DNA from: Fulvia fulva
Lineage: Eukaryota > Ascomycota > Dothideomycetes > Mycosphaerellales > Mycosphaerellaceae
DNA: 64,000 bases
Direction of reading: 5' to 3'
Assembly: GCF_020509005.1 (NCBI RefSeq)
Contig: NC_063015.1
Span: 4,650,001 to 4,714,000 of the forward strand
Positions 10,104 to 21,965 of the stretch are shown here, in pieces. A program made the position numbers and the translations under genes. The notes under the pieces were generated by a model. That model was not told where the DNA came from, searched no databases, and saw only the letters and a list, made by a program, of their open reading frames with translations. Position 1 is the first letter of the stretch. Every line of letters starts with the position of its first letter.

Positions 10104-11489
10104 TCACAGATTGGCGCGCAGCGGGACTTTCTCCCACGCTTCATCGAAACCTGCCGACCTGACCCAGCGATCACCTGGTAGCTCAACTGAGTCGATCGCC
10201 ATATGTGCAAGGCTGAGCCAGTCGTTGCCCTTCAGTCTGAAACCATCTTTGCCTTCGTACGGGGCGCAGATTTGGCCTCCGTTGGCAATAGCCCTCACCA
10301 GTTTGGAGGCGTGTCCATCATCGTCAATATCGCAGACTCTGTCCTGCACGGCGTCCCAGCCAGAGGGCTTCTTCGGCTGATAGTTCTGGATATCCCCAAG
10401 ACGGATCTCGGGAGCCTTTCTGGAGGCGTACATTGCCAGATCAAGGCGGATCTTCCATTCAAGCAATCGCACTTTGTTGGCGTCACTAAGCCAATCTTGC
10501 TTGAGGAACGAGGCGAAGAAGATTGAGCTGTTTAGACAGTGGATGTAGTAAAAGTCGAACTTGACAGCTTTGTCAGCCTTCTGCGCTCCTCCGGTGTAGT
10601 AGGCTACGGCGTTGGTCATCTCGGCTGTTTTCTCCTGCAGCTCTTCCGGCTTGACACAGACTTGAGCAGCGATGTCGATCATACGGTCACCAGCACGTGC
10701 GAGAATACCGTCGCGAATCTTGTTGCCATCAGACCAGCGTGCAGCACTCTGGAGAGCCGAGTCATCATGGATTTCATCGAGAAGCTGAGCGATGCTCTTC
10801 GAGCTCGCGTCTGCTCTGTCTTTCGCGGCCTTCTCCGCTGGTAACAAAAGGCGGCCTATCCAGTCGTCGTGACATGCTGCCTGCGCCAGACCTTCCGCAA
10901 TCACTGCTGGTTGCTGGAATTCAATGCCGAAGCCCAAGTGGATGATAGGATGAAGGAAGCCAGCATACATCCGGACCAACATCGTTTCAGCTCGCTCGTC
11001 ACCTGCGAAGAGATATTTGTTGATGACTTCCTGCCAGCTTGACTTTTCCATCTCTGCCTTGAAGAATTCGAGAAAGTCATTATAGTGTTGCTCGGGCCCG
11101 AGGTGTTTAATGAAGACCTGTGGGTCGGACAGATCCTGCAGTGTCTTGGTATCCGGCTTTTGGGAGGGCCTCTGATATAATTTGTTGCTGTTGTATTCAC
11201 GCCGGATCTGGTCAGGCGACGCCTTGAGTGCCCACATAGTCAGCATCTGGTGGGCTATGTGGTTGTGGAAGCCATCGTTGTTGAAGAAGATGTGGAATTT
11301 TTCGTGGTTCTCTTGCATTAGTTCAGACACCTTCTTGGTTGATTCATTCGAGATGCCATTGCGGTAGTAGACGGGATGCTGGTCGAGTTGGAGCTGTACG
11401 GTGCTTGCCGATGCCATTGTTGTGGCTGATGTGGGCGTAGTCGATGTTTGGGTGAGCCTTCGAAGTATGCTTCCAGGAAGCTTGAACAT
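10104..11489 (-). CDS. Questin-oxidase-like protein (DUF4243)
   Basis: The 461-aa protein belongs to the family containing AflY, HypX-type proteins and questin oxidases, which act as cofactor-independent or poorly understood Baeyer-Villiger-type oxidases in anthraquinone and aflatoxin-like pathways. Recognition rests on the combination FFNNDGFHNHIAHQ near residue 70, LYAGFLHPIIHLGFGIEF-like (here MYAGFLHPIIHLGFGIEF) near residue 175, and the histidine-containing FYYIHCLNSSIFF near residue 330. Length fits the family. Single exon; a plausible second ATG lies 24 residues in. No polyketide synthase is visible in this window, so any pathway membership is inference from the neighbouring monooxygenase and transporter. 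Confidence 0.85.
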   Translation of the reverse strand: MFKLPGSILRRLTQTSTTPTSATTMASASTVQLQLDQHPVYYRNGISNESTKKVSELMQENHEKFHIFFNNDGFHNHIAHQMLTMWALKASPDQIRREYNSNKLYQRPSQKPDTKTLQDLSDPQVFIKHLGPEQHYNDFLEFFKAEMEKSSWQEVINKYLFAGDERAETMLVRMYAGFLHPIIHLGFGIEFQQPAVIAEGLAQAACHDDWIGRLLLPAEKAAKDRADASSKSIAQLLDEIHDDSALQSAARWSDGNKIRDGILARAGDRMIDIAAQVCVKPEELQEKTAEMTNAVAYYTGGAQKADKAVKFDFYYIHCLNSSIFFASFLKQDWLSDANKVRLLEWKIRLDLAMYASRKAPEIRLGDIQNYQPKKPSGWDAVQDRVCDIDDDGHASKLVRAIANGGQICAPYEGKDGFRLKGNDWLSLAHMAIDSVELPGDRWVRSAGFDEAWEKVPLRANL

Positions 11490-12061
11490 TGACTATGCAG
11501 GTCAGCATGTACGACCAGCCTACCTCGTGGACTTCCTTGATATATCCTCGGGTCCTCGTACGGAATGAATGTACGAACAATGGCCTGCTGCTGCACCTCG
11601 CTGTAGCTGTGGCGAGTTCGTCATCTACCTGCGGCTTGCATGCCCTCTCACGCTCCTGTAATAACCACAATGACATACAGCGGCGACGGTACCTGCGTCA
11701 CAGCTACATCGTCTGCGCGATGTGGTGGGGTATGTAGCAGAGATGGGCGTCTAGTGGCCAGAGAGCATTCCCGCTTTACTAATGCTCGGCATTTCGGTGT
11801 TGGACGTAGTTCCCGACGGTTATCGACACGAGCTGCGATTCTTCCGCTGTGAGTTGTAGTAACGTGGCCGGTTCGCAATGTCGTTGTTGTCTAAGGAAGG
11901 ATGCAACTCGAACAGGAAGAAAACAGCGAGAAGCGTTCTTTCTGGCGGTCACGTGGAGCAGAGTCGTTGGCGTGACTCTGACTGCAGGGATTCGCGTGCT
12001 CGCTTCTCGACTCCTCGAACAACAACATGAACTCCCTCTCCTCGAACATGACCGCTTACCG
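11490..12061. other. Divergent intergenic region, DUF4243 gene / TERT
   Basis: These 570 bp lie between the start codons of two divergently transcribed genes and must hold both promoters. I see only short spurious frames. Confidence 0.4.
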
Positions 12062-15000
12062 ATGAAGCGCAAGCGAAAGACGGCAGCCTGCCAGCACACT
12101 GATAAGCGACAGAAGACTGACAGTCCTGCCAGCCATCCATCGCAACCGCTGCTCAAGAGGTACTACCCACAAGTCGTTACATTGCGGCAGTACCTCGCCT
12201 CGCGTCTCTCCAAGAAGGCGCGTCGGAGACTGCAGCAGTATGGACGTGATCCGACCTCCGGAACACAGGTTGACAGTGAAGTTATCCATCTGCTCGACGC
12301 TGCATTGGTAGGCTCGTTCAAGCCTGTGCATCTCGACGCGAGCAGCTTCATTGAGGAGGACATTACCCTCTTCACACAACAACTCACCGCCTCGGACACC
12401 ACTGTCAGCCTGACTCCCGGCGAGTTCAAGCAGAACGAGGTGGGCTATGCTACTTCCATGTTGATCACTGTATTGTGGGTGTGCCTTCGCGGCTCTGTCA
12501 ACTGATGGTGAACAGATCGTTGATTTCGCGGTATGGCTCCTCTTTCGCCGACATCCAGCAAGTGCGAGGCCGAAGCACATTTTGTGTCAAAACTTCCAGC
12601 GATACATCACCGAGCACAGGCATGGCGTCTCTCCAGAAGTCGTTCCTGGCATTCCAGGCGTGTACTCAACGGGACCCAACGAGCACGTCCAGAGACTGCG
12701 CCATCATCCATGGAACACACTACCAGATCTGCTAGGACCCATGGCCGCTCGCATCATGGCTGACCTCCTTGTTGACCATGCCATATTCACCACGGTGACA
12801 GACAGCAGTAATCTAATACAACTCAATGGAGTGCCCATGTCGGACCTCGAACTGATCCAGACCCCGTTGGTCTCGGCGGTCAATCAGCATGCACCATCGG
12901 ACGTTCATGCCCGTCAAGCACCAATGAAACGAGGCTATTCCGACATACGGTTCGTACGTAGTCGTATGCTTTATGCTAGGCCTGCTGGCACCGCTAGTGG
13001 TGGCATTCGGATCGGTCTCAACCCTACTCATGTCCTGAACCGCTGTCGGAACATAGACGACCAGGAAGAGACATGTCATGTGATGAAATACCTCTTTCCA
13101 GCCCAATTTGGCTTCCACAATGTGTTTGGTTCACCGGTCACATCAACAGACTCTGCACAGCCTTTCAAAGACTACACTATCCGAGAGCAGGAGATAGCCC
13201 GTCAACGCCAGCTACGTGTGGTGAAGTTGCGTGAAGCTGGGAAGCGGCAGAACCAGCTTCACACACCTAATCCCCGACGACTGAGAGGAAAGCTGCACGA
13301 GCTCGTCTGTCGGCTGCGCAAGCGACACTTCACTTGTGCCTACGGTGCACTACTCGAGCATTACTGCCCTCAAGCTGCGAATGATACGACGGGCGGCAAG
13401 TCGTCTTTACAACAGGCGTCTCCCACATCTCGAGTCTCGGCCTTTTGTCGAGCGGTATTCAGCCAAACGTTACCTTCGGAACTCTGGGGTGCTGGCGAGA
13501 CTCGCAACCACAACGTTCGCATTGTGCATCACAACATAGATTTGTTCATCCGCCTCCGCCGCTACGAGAGTCTCAGTCTGCACGATGTCCTGCAGGGCAT
13601 GAGACTGACCGACATTGAATGGCTCTGCCCTCCAGGTATCGCCAAAGTCAAAAAGCTCAGCCAGACGGACCTTACTAAGCGCCGTGAGCTGATGGCAGAG
13701 TTGCTCTATTGGGTGTTCGACTCCTTTCTCATCCCACTGATTCGCGGCACATTCCACGTCACGGAGTCCAATGTTCAGCGCAATCAGCTATTCTACTTCC
13801 GTCAAGATGTCTGGAAGCGCATGTCGGAGCCTGCGCTGGCATCCTTGAGGATGTCTATGCTCGAAGAACAGGACACGACCGTCGTGAAAGATGCAATGAA
13901 GACCCGGTCCTTGGGTGTCAGCCATGTCCGACTGCTACCAAAAGAGAACGGTATGCGCCCGATCATAAACCTGAGACGTAGAACGCAGAAGCTGTACAAA
14001 GGCCAGCCGGTCCTCGGCAAAAGCGTGAACAGTATCCTGACACCAGCGTTCTCGGTTCTCAACTACGAGAGACAATCTAGGCCGCATCTGCTAGGCTCTG
14101 CTCTATTCTCCGTGGGCGATATGTTCCCTCGCCTGCAACGTTATCGGCATTTGTTGCAGCGGCAAGGTCTCCTGGGAAAGCCGCTTTACTTTGCGAAGGT
14201 CGATGTTCAGGCCTGCTTCGACACCATCCCGCAAAAGCGGCTTCTACGGCTCATCAGCAACATCGTTGATGCAGACCAGTATCATGTGGCGAAGTACTCC
14301 AGGGCGAAGCTGCTCGGCAGTCATAACAAAGAGACGCAGGGCTTCGGTGCAAAGCCGTCTTGGAGGTTTCTGACGAAAGCGAATGCTGGACGAGCGCTGT
14401 TCGATTTCAATGCAGAAGTTGAAGCCGACACAGCAGAAGGTCGAAGCAGGACCACCTATATCAACGGCATCGTCCAGCGTCGCGAAACACGGCAGGAGCT
14501 GCTTGACCTTCTGACCGAACACATCGAGTCGAACCTGATCAAGGTAGGCCGACGCTTCTACCGACAGAAAGAAGGCATACCACAAGGCTCAATCGTCTCG
14601 GGCTTGTTATGCAGCTACTTCTACGCTGAGCTCGAACGAGAAGTGCTAGGGTTCGTCAACGATGACAATAGTGTACTGCTACGCCTTATCGACGACTTCA
14701 TGATCATCAGTACCAAACGAGATACTGCTTCGAGGTTTATGCAGACCATGCATGCCGGCATCGGGCAATTTGGTGTCAATGTCAAACTGGAGAAGAGTCG
14801 AGCCAACTTTGACCTCGACATTGATGGCTCGAAAATACCAATGCCCACCGATGAGGCTATCTTTCCATATTGTGGTATGGCCATCAATACCACCACCCTT
14901 GACCTAGCCAAAGACGAGGAGAGGAGGCAGAAGTGCAGTAAGTCTCTCGTAACTTCGTCGCTGGGTAGATGCTGACCGTGGATAGACATTGCAGACTCTG

Positions 15001-15949
15001 TGACTATCGAATACTCTAAGCTGCCTGGCCAATCGTTCTATCGGAAGACCTTGAAGTGAGTGCCACATGACCGTCTCGATGCAGTCGTGCGAACTGACTT
15101 TATCGCCAGCGCTCTCAAGCTGCAGATGCACGCTATGCTTCTGTCAACCTCATACAACTCCGTTGAGACAGTACTCTCGAACCTGTACCACTGCTTCACG
15201 GAAGTCGCGCAGAAGAGCTACCACTACGTCCGCTCACTTCCGCCAGCAAAGCAGCCATCCGACATCCTGATCATCAGTAAGTCATCGTGTTATCATGGTG
15301 GATGTCCTGTTTCACGGCAACGCAGACTGCAAAAGTGCTTCTAGCGCAAGATCATCATTCGCGCTCGCGCTTGACGTGCAGATGATTCTCTGCAGTGGAG
15401 CTCTCAGATCCACCAGTTCGCTGACTCGTTGTTTCTCAGGAGCTCTCAACGATGCAGTCAAGCTGGCCTGCGTCCTCATGCGACGTCGGAAACGCACCAG
15501 CAAAGACGTCCTCCCGTACGAATGCAGCATAACGAACACTCAAGCACGATGGTAAGTCCCTGTCATCATCTCGCTTCTCTCTCCCGCCATCGCAGACAAA
15601 ACGTGTCTCAGTTCGGCTGCGAACCGGAATGATCGCTCCTCAGCAAAGAGCCATGGCCCTCACCCCCGCGGCGACGGCGGCTCTGCACGAGCTTTTCGGA
15701 GCTTGCATGCCTGTTTCACCTGCACGTTTTCGGCCTGTCAAGTTCCATCGCTCGCGCCTCAACATCCACACTGCACCGCTAACGAACCTTTGCCACGATT
15801 GCAGGCTCGCATGCAGTGCCTTCGTCGCAGTGTTTCGCAGGCGGCAGACGAAGCATCAGCAGTTGTTGCACTGGGCTCAGGAACAGGTGCTGGGATTGCG
15901 CGTGAAGGGCCAGGAGCGGAGATTGCTTGGTCGTGCAACTGGTAGATGA
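12062..15949 (+). CDS. TERT: Telomerase reverse transcriptase (TERT)
   Basis: TERT is the catalytic subunit that copies the telomerase RNA onto chromosome ends. Six exons are assigned: 12062-12439, 12516-14937, 14986-15055, 15110-15276, 15440-15551 and 15805-15949. Phases agree throughout and give 1097 aa, a usual fungal length. The TEN-like N-terminus carries YYPQVVTLRQYL. The RNA-binding domain has the T motif (FHVTESNVQRNQLFYFRQ, W after it). The RT core has motif 1/2 (VRLLPKENGMRPIINLRR), motif A (FAKVDVQACFDTIP, D689), motif B' (EGIPQGSIVSGLLCSYFYAE), motif C (LLRLIDDFMIIST, D852 and D853) and motif E (FPYCGM). The C-terminal extension is split over exons 3-6 and ends in RRRQTKHQQLLHW plus about 30 residues. 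Introns 4 and 5 are long for this genome (163 and 253 nt). All catalytic aspartates are intact. Confidence 0.93.
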
Positions 15950-16744
15950 GGCGTTCTGGAGGCGCCTGGAGAGATCGTGCTGTCGGGCATGTCGCGGTTC
16001 GCTGCGAAGGAGACAGCGCATGGTCGTTCATGTTGGACACAGGCTGCGGTTGATGGAAATTGCTGCAACGACTCTCTGCTGACCAAGGAAATGGTGGAAT
16101 GAAGCGCTATCGTTCAGACAGAATATGCAGCCGGTAAGCAGCCTCTTTGCTGCAGGATTGAATGTCCCCGCGCTTCTGATCGTCGATGTGAGCACATGCT
16201 CTCTGAGCTCCACGACACGGCACTCTCCTGCGCATGTCTGAAAGCCACCTGCAGGAATGATGAGAGCGCGTTCCCAGTTTTTCAATGTCTCTGTCGACCG
16301 TTGGTATCTGCAAAGCTTGAAAGCGTGCCTCACACGTCGAAGACGTCAACCATCGTTCTACATCAACGGCCGCCGGACGCCCCCAACAGTCGCTTCGATT
16401 TTTAGTTCTGCTGTCCGTCGCGTGGCGGCTTTCTGCTACCACAGTAGCCACTTTTCCTGCTGCTTCCTGCTTACTGGACTGCGTCGGATACGAGCGACGA
16501 CAAGACCTCGTATTGCAGCAGCACAGTAGATCTGGGGCGACACATCGTCTTCATTCTTATTCATTATTTCATCGATACTGTATACGTTCCGGTGTCCCGG
16601 TGGTACAGTGCCAGTGCCACAACGAAGAATCGCCGCATTGGGAGACTCTGCACGCGATTGCTGATTGGCCTTCTCACGGACCGCCGGCGTTTCCAGGATT
16701 GAAGCGCCAAGTTTATTGGAAGGAACACAGGCACGACAGGCATC
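15950..16744. other. Intergenic, about 800 bp
   Basis: This gap lies between TERT and the TBC gene, both on the plus strand. It contains no frame I can support and no obvious repeat. The TBC promoter and the TERT 3' end should lie here. Confidence 0.4.
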
Positions 16745-16820
16745 ATGGCTGCCAGCCCGACACAACACCCCTGGAACATATGGAAACACTCAACTTCCAC
16801 TACCGACGCTGCATCCAGGC

Positions 16821-16853
<33 letters not shown>

Positions 16854-19495
16854 CCACCACCACCACCACCATCACCGCCAGAACACCCCCCTCGCCGACC
16901 TCACCCCTCTTCCATGCGGTGATACCCGAAGACCAACCCCCCGACGATATCCATTTCGAACATGAATTCTTACGAGCTTTGATCAACGAGCGGAAGCCAC
17001 TGCCGCCTGGAAGCACAATCTCTTGTTTTGTGAATGCGTTGGATAGTGAAGGCAGACAAGGGTTGGAAGAGGCTTTTGGTGTCAGAGTGCCGCAGAGTGC
17101 GGTGCTGAGTGGTGGGAGAGGCATTCGAAGCCTGAGCTTGCCCGTGGAGACATTGAAGTCGATGGCTACGGCGAGCATGGAGAGCGTGCATGAGACATCG
17201 TTACCTTCGTCGCCTCCGGAGTTGAGTTACTCGAAGAGCTCCAAGAGTTCGTCGTCAATCAACTCGGATGACGACTTGTCAGATGCTGCATTGAGTTCGA
17301 AGCATGGTCACTTCGAAGAGGTCGTGCTCGAAGATGGAGAGCGGGACTCGGGCGAGGATTGCAACCAACCGCCCGCGAGCAGACCGACACTGAGGAGAGC
17401 GCCGCCCAGATCGATAACGACGACGAATGACATTCGGACGATGCCGAGACGAAGGAGCGGGACGTCTCCACAAGCAAGAGCGCTGCCGAACGGCATGAGA
17501 CAGAAATATCCCAGTCTGCAGGGAGCCGTGCGTGGTGCCCTCAGCGATCAATCGCTCAATCTGCCCAATGGTCGGAGCATGCAACGCGCTGCCACAAGTC
17601 CGATATCTCCTTTCATGCGCCAACACTCGCAGCGCATGTCGTCGCGGTCACCTTCGCCAAACAAGCCGTACATGCATTCCAATGGCTCTGTGTCACCTCA
17701 GACCCTGGCCAGCGCCACGCCAAAAGCCTCATACGAGTCGCCAAAAGAAAACAACGGCCTTGCTAGGAGACCGTCTTGGCAGCCTTCGCGGAAGTCTGTG
17801 AAAGAACTGGAAGCCGAGTACAACGACGAAGACGAAGACGTGCCTGAGGACGCAATTCTCGAGAATGTGCCCATTTCACCCATGCCAGGACAATACAGCA
17901 CTTCTCTGAAGTCACCTAGTACCACGACGTTGCGCTCAACGACGCCTAGTCCGCACCGCAGACCGTCTTATGCTAATCTCCATTCCGCGAATATCCCGAA
18001 ACAAGCGAAACGACCATCCGCACGGTCGTCGTACAACTCACCCAGATCGCCGCGAAATGGACGGTCGCCCATGATGCCACATAGCGCGACTATCTCTTCC
18101 TTTCCAGCAGAACCGCTCAGCCGTAAGCATAGGAGCAAGTCGTGGACGGAGGATTTGAATGAGGAGGCGAAGCAATTATCACAGGCGCTGGAAGAGTATG
18201 CGGGTAAACTGTCGATAGAGAAGAGGCGTTCGGCATCAAACACACCGTCGAGAAGTCCGCCACCACCGAGCATGGCGAAGGCACGAGCGAAGACGAGCAT
18301 TTACGAGATTCCGTCTGCGACGACGATATTGCCATCTGTGCCTCCACTGCAGAAAGGCAACATCATGATCGATCCTCTACCGATCAGCAAGGAGAAGGAG
18401 GCTGTTCTGACGCGGACAAGGCCTTCGTGGCTACCGCCCAAATGTCAGAAAGAGGAAGCGAGACACCTGAAGGAGTTTCAGCAGATGATGGCACGCGCAG
18501 CTGAAGCAGAAAGGAAAAGGCTGCTCAGAGAGCAAGAGCACAAGGAAACACATGTTGAGACACAGAGCAGCATAGCACGCATCTGGGACCAACATGTGTT
18601 ACCGAATTGGGACACCGTTGTGAAAGAGCCTCGAACACGTGAACTCTGGTGGCGAGGAGTAACGCCTCGCAGCAGAGGAGAGGTCTGGCAGAAGGCGATC
18701 GGCAATGAACTTGAGCTTTCTGCAACTTCATTCGAAGCAGCACTCGCACGCGCGCACAGCCTGGAAGAGACGATCGGAGACATGCCAGACGAGGAGCGAG
18801 CCAACAGCAAAGAAGCAGCCTGGTTCGACGCGATCACAAGAGACGTACCAAACGTCTTCCCCGAGCTTCACATGTACCAGCACGGCGAAGCACTCCACCG
18901 ATCCCTCACAGACGTCCTAAAGGCCTACTCGATGTACCGCAGCGACGTCGGCTACGTCTACGGGACGCATCTCGTCGCGGGTATCGTGTGCCTCCTGCTC
19001 CAACCAGCCGAAGCCTTCGTCCTTCTCGCCAACATGCTCAACCGACCACTCCCTCTCGCCTTCCTCGTCCACGACCAAGTCGCAATGGCACGAGCCTACG
19101 AATTAACTCTCAGCACGCTGAAATACAAGTACACCCGCCTCCACGACCACCTCAGGAACCCCATCGTCGGCCTACGACCGGAAGAATTCCTCGATCCGAT
19201 TTTCCGCTGCCTTTTCGCGTACAACTTCTCGCACGAACATGTCAGCAGGATTTGGGATGTGTTTGTCTTTGAGGGTGACAGGGCTTTGATTCGAGCTGCT
19301 GTGGCGGTACTGGGAAAGCTGGAGAGTAAGCTCTATGGTTCGAGGGAGGAGATCTTGAAGCATATTGGGTGGTGTAATCAGGAGAGGTGGGAGCTTGGAA
19401 ACGAGGATGAGTTTATCGCTGCCGTGAGGGAGGCGGGTAAAGTTGACGGGAAGGGGGAACAACAACAGCAGCTGCAGGTGCCGAGGAGTGCTTAG
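16745..19495 (+). CDS. TBC-domain protein, TBC1D12/14-like, probably GAP-inactive
   Basis: TBC domains normally stimulate GTP hydrolysis by Rab GTPases. This 916-aa single-exon protein has a long disordered N-terminal part (residues 1-560, Ser/Pro/Arg-rich, with an Asn10 and a Thr tract encoded by a microsatellite), a charged helix about 580-605, and a C-terminal TBC domain from about 635 to 890. WWRGVTPRSRGEVWQKAIGN and RIWDVFVFEG match the TBC1D12/14 branch. The arginine finger motif IxxDxxR reads ITRDVPN (N703 instead of Arg), and the glutamine finger YxQ reads YVY (Y739 instead of Gln). Both catalytic residues are therefore missing, so a scaffold or Rab-binding role is more likely than GAP activity. 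Confidence 0.88.
16820..16876 (+). repeat. ACA/CAC trinucleotide microsatellite inside the TBC gene
   Basis: About ten tandem CAA/ACA units run directly into about eight CAC units. In the TBC frame they encode ten Asn followed by six Thr. The tract lies in the disordered N-terminal region, where length variation would be tolerated. Confidence 0.9.
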
Positions 19496-20105
19496 AAGGC
19501 TCTGGGTGAGACGCAGACGACGATCCTCTGGGGTGTGGTGGAGTTCTTGCGACAGCCGATGTTCGTGGGACGGAGTACATGTAATGAAATGAGACGGCAG
19601 AAGAGATGGCATAATGGCGCTGGCGCTGAGGTCCCGTGTGGACGTGGCTTGGATTGAGCGTTTTCTTGCATACACATTAGAAAGGACTGGGCGGGTTGCT
19701 TTTGGGATTGGGAAGGGTTGTTGATATTGCATAGAAACGGAAAGTCGAGAGATGGGTACATTACATAAATGTAATCACGTCGGGGTGGAAGAGGGGGAGG
19801 CATACATACAGAACCTGAGAATAAGTGAAGTTGGGAGGGAAGGGGAAAGGGGAGACGTACGTACGTATTGTATAGTCGTTCTACATCATGAACCTCTTGA
19901 ATGAGATGGTTGCCATTGGCGCCGTTTGAGGTCTTGGCCGTTTCCTATGGCATTCACCACCCTTGCACGACCTCTTTCGCGGCGGCAGCACTATCCATTG
20001 TCCCTCGCTCGCTCGTTACATCCACCTCGACAGTAGCTCGGACACCGGATCCTTGCCGGAGAATATCCTCTTCGCTGATGGTGGTGGAGAGGCAGCCGAC
20101 GCCTT
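19496..20105. other. Intergenic, about 610 bp
   Basis: This gap lies between the TBC stop codon and the 3' end of the minus-strand SAT4 relic. A perfect ACGTACGTACGT-type palindromic run occurs at about 19854-19865. I see no gene in it. Confidence 0.4.
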
Positions 20106-21092
20106 TCATCGAGACCACATTCCGCCTCGAAGATGCTTTCGAGTTACCGCTGGGCCCGTTCTGCAGTTCGCAATCGTAGACGGAACTTCTCCATTTGTGA
20201 CTTGTGAAGAGCGGTTTATGGTCGGGATGGAGGCTACGATGATCACGAGGTCGATCTCTAACGCGGCCCAGATGACGAAGTCGACAAAGTTCCCGGTTAT
20301 GTCGCCACGTTCGTTCAGAATCCGGATCTGCCAGGTCTTGACGACGGAGGCTATGAACGCGAAGAAGCTGAGGTAGAGGAGGAACGACAAGCCGGCTTTT
20401 ACCATAGGTTTGATCTCGAGCCTCCAGATTATGATGGCCGGGAGAGCAGTAAGGTAGAGGTCTGAGACTGAGTTGAAGGCAGATTGGAAGTAGCCGTAAT
20501 TCGTTTGGTGTACCGGGTCAAGGCAGGATGTGACCTCGCCATCACCCCAGAGCGCGGAGACGTGAGAACAGCATTGGGCGTAGATCCTGATCACGCAGCT
20601 GGTGTTGATCAGGAATTGCAGGGCCATGATGGCTAGGAGGGATGACTTCTGCCAGGTACTGCTGTGACCCACGATCTGGAGCATGTACAAGCAGAAGGAT
20701 AGGCGGCCGAACATAGGAGCAACGACTCCTAGCCCTTGGGAGATGAAAATCCACTAGATGGCCGCGATATGCTGGAGTTGCGTAAGGAAGACGGCATGGC
20801 GGCCGAAGCCGTGTCGTAGGAGAGGGTTATGACTATGGCGTGGGATAGGGCGCCGAGCTGGTAGGGAGATGTCAGGATGCTTCACCACCGGGAGGAAGAC
20901 GGGGACGATCTAGAGAGGGGAGGAGCCACATACTAGCGAAAAGCTCATGAGCAAGTCATCCCAGCCCAATCTCTTTACGACAGCGCTTTTGGTGTAGAGG
21001 CGTAGCAGGACGATGATGGTTGCGATGCTCGCTAGGACCCAGTCGCATATCAAGCCGCTGGCGCCGTTGTTGATGTCCTGAAGGTCGGCCAT
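20106..21092 (-). pseudogene. Decayed SAT4/rhodopsin-domain integral membrane protein gene
   Basis: The family is the fungal seven-helix SAT4/Pth11-like membrane protein. The first exon (21092 to about 20940) encodes the usual N-terminus with LLRLYTKS and the diagnostic GWDDLLMSFSL. A GTATGT donor and CTACCAG acceptor are intact. The next exon reads ALSHAIVITLSY and then must change frame at about 20810 to reach HGFGRHAVFLTQL. It then meets a TAG at 20754-20756 just before WIFISQGLG. From 20714 the frame is clean: GRLSFCLYMLQIVG, the Cys-containing loop, DLYLTALPAIIIWRLEIK and DLVIIVASIPTI. One frameshift plus one stop in a conserved region indicate a pseudogene. The stop is the kind a single CAG or TGG transition could give. 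Confidence 0.75.
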
Positions 21093-21965
21093 CTGCTGGG
21101 ATCTGCCTGGGTTGAGACGTGTTCGACGGTGCTGCAGCCATGATATTGATGATGGACATGACAGCTAGAAGACAAGACGTCACGGAGGAACATGTAGGCC
21201 GTGTTGCTGTGCTGCGTCGCGTGCAGTTGAGAGGGATGATGCATGCAATCTATCACCTACATGTACACGCTCGCATCCGAAAGCTGATGCAGTCATGATG
21301 CCGAGCCGTCATGCAGGTACTGCCACGTTCCTGCATGGGTATGGAAGAGCTTGGGGGCACAGCGGTAAACTTGGCAAGGCTTGATCTTGGTATACCCAAT
21401 GCTTATCAAAGATTACAACTCTGTCAACACCACAGAAGACTCATCATGATCGGTGTCTTGTGCTTGGGCGTTAGATACCGCTCTGATACCTGGCCGAGAA
21501 CAGACCTGAGCTGGGATCTGATACACCCCTGTCACGATGCCGCTCGAGCCGGTGGAAGATATGGGTCGCTATGGAGGCAGGCCGGCACCTCGCTCGGTAG
21601 CCTTGGACATGGAGATTGAGGCTGGAGAAGTGCCTCGAAGAAGTCAAGATGGCACACGCACAGCACGCATACGTGCCCGCAAGATATGCACGGCGATCAC
21701 AAACTCGAGCCTGGCGAGCCTGGCTGGTAGTCTTTGCTGCGAGACGAGGTGGTGGCTGTGCAACATTAAGTCCGAAAAGGCGGGACCCGCATGCGGTCGA
21801 GTGAACGTTGACGATAGACGGGGGGGACTCTCCATGATATGTGCCGTGTCGGTGCAGTAGACCGTCCGACGGGCAGCATAGGCGACGTTGCAGAGACGCG
21901 TGCTGTCTTCTTTCGACTTCACCTGTTTCGCGACACAAGCCACCGTCAGAAGTCCACGCTTCACC
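21093..21965. other. Intergenic, about 870 bp
   Basis: This gap lies between the 5' end of the SAT4 relic and the PEBP-like gene. An ATG in another frame at about 21141 on the minus strand (MAAAPSNTSQPRQIPA) may be a shifted remnant of the SAT4 N-terminus. I see nothing else. Confidence 0.4.

Noticed and set aside
15277..15439. A possible extra TERT exon inside intron 4
   Set aside because: The stretch after the acceptor at about 15314 is open in one frame, but skipping it gives IIRALNDAVKLACVLM, which has the spacing of the conserved C-terminal extension; including it would insert unrelated sequence.
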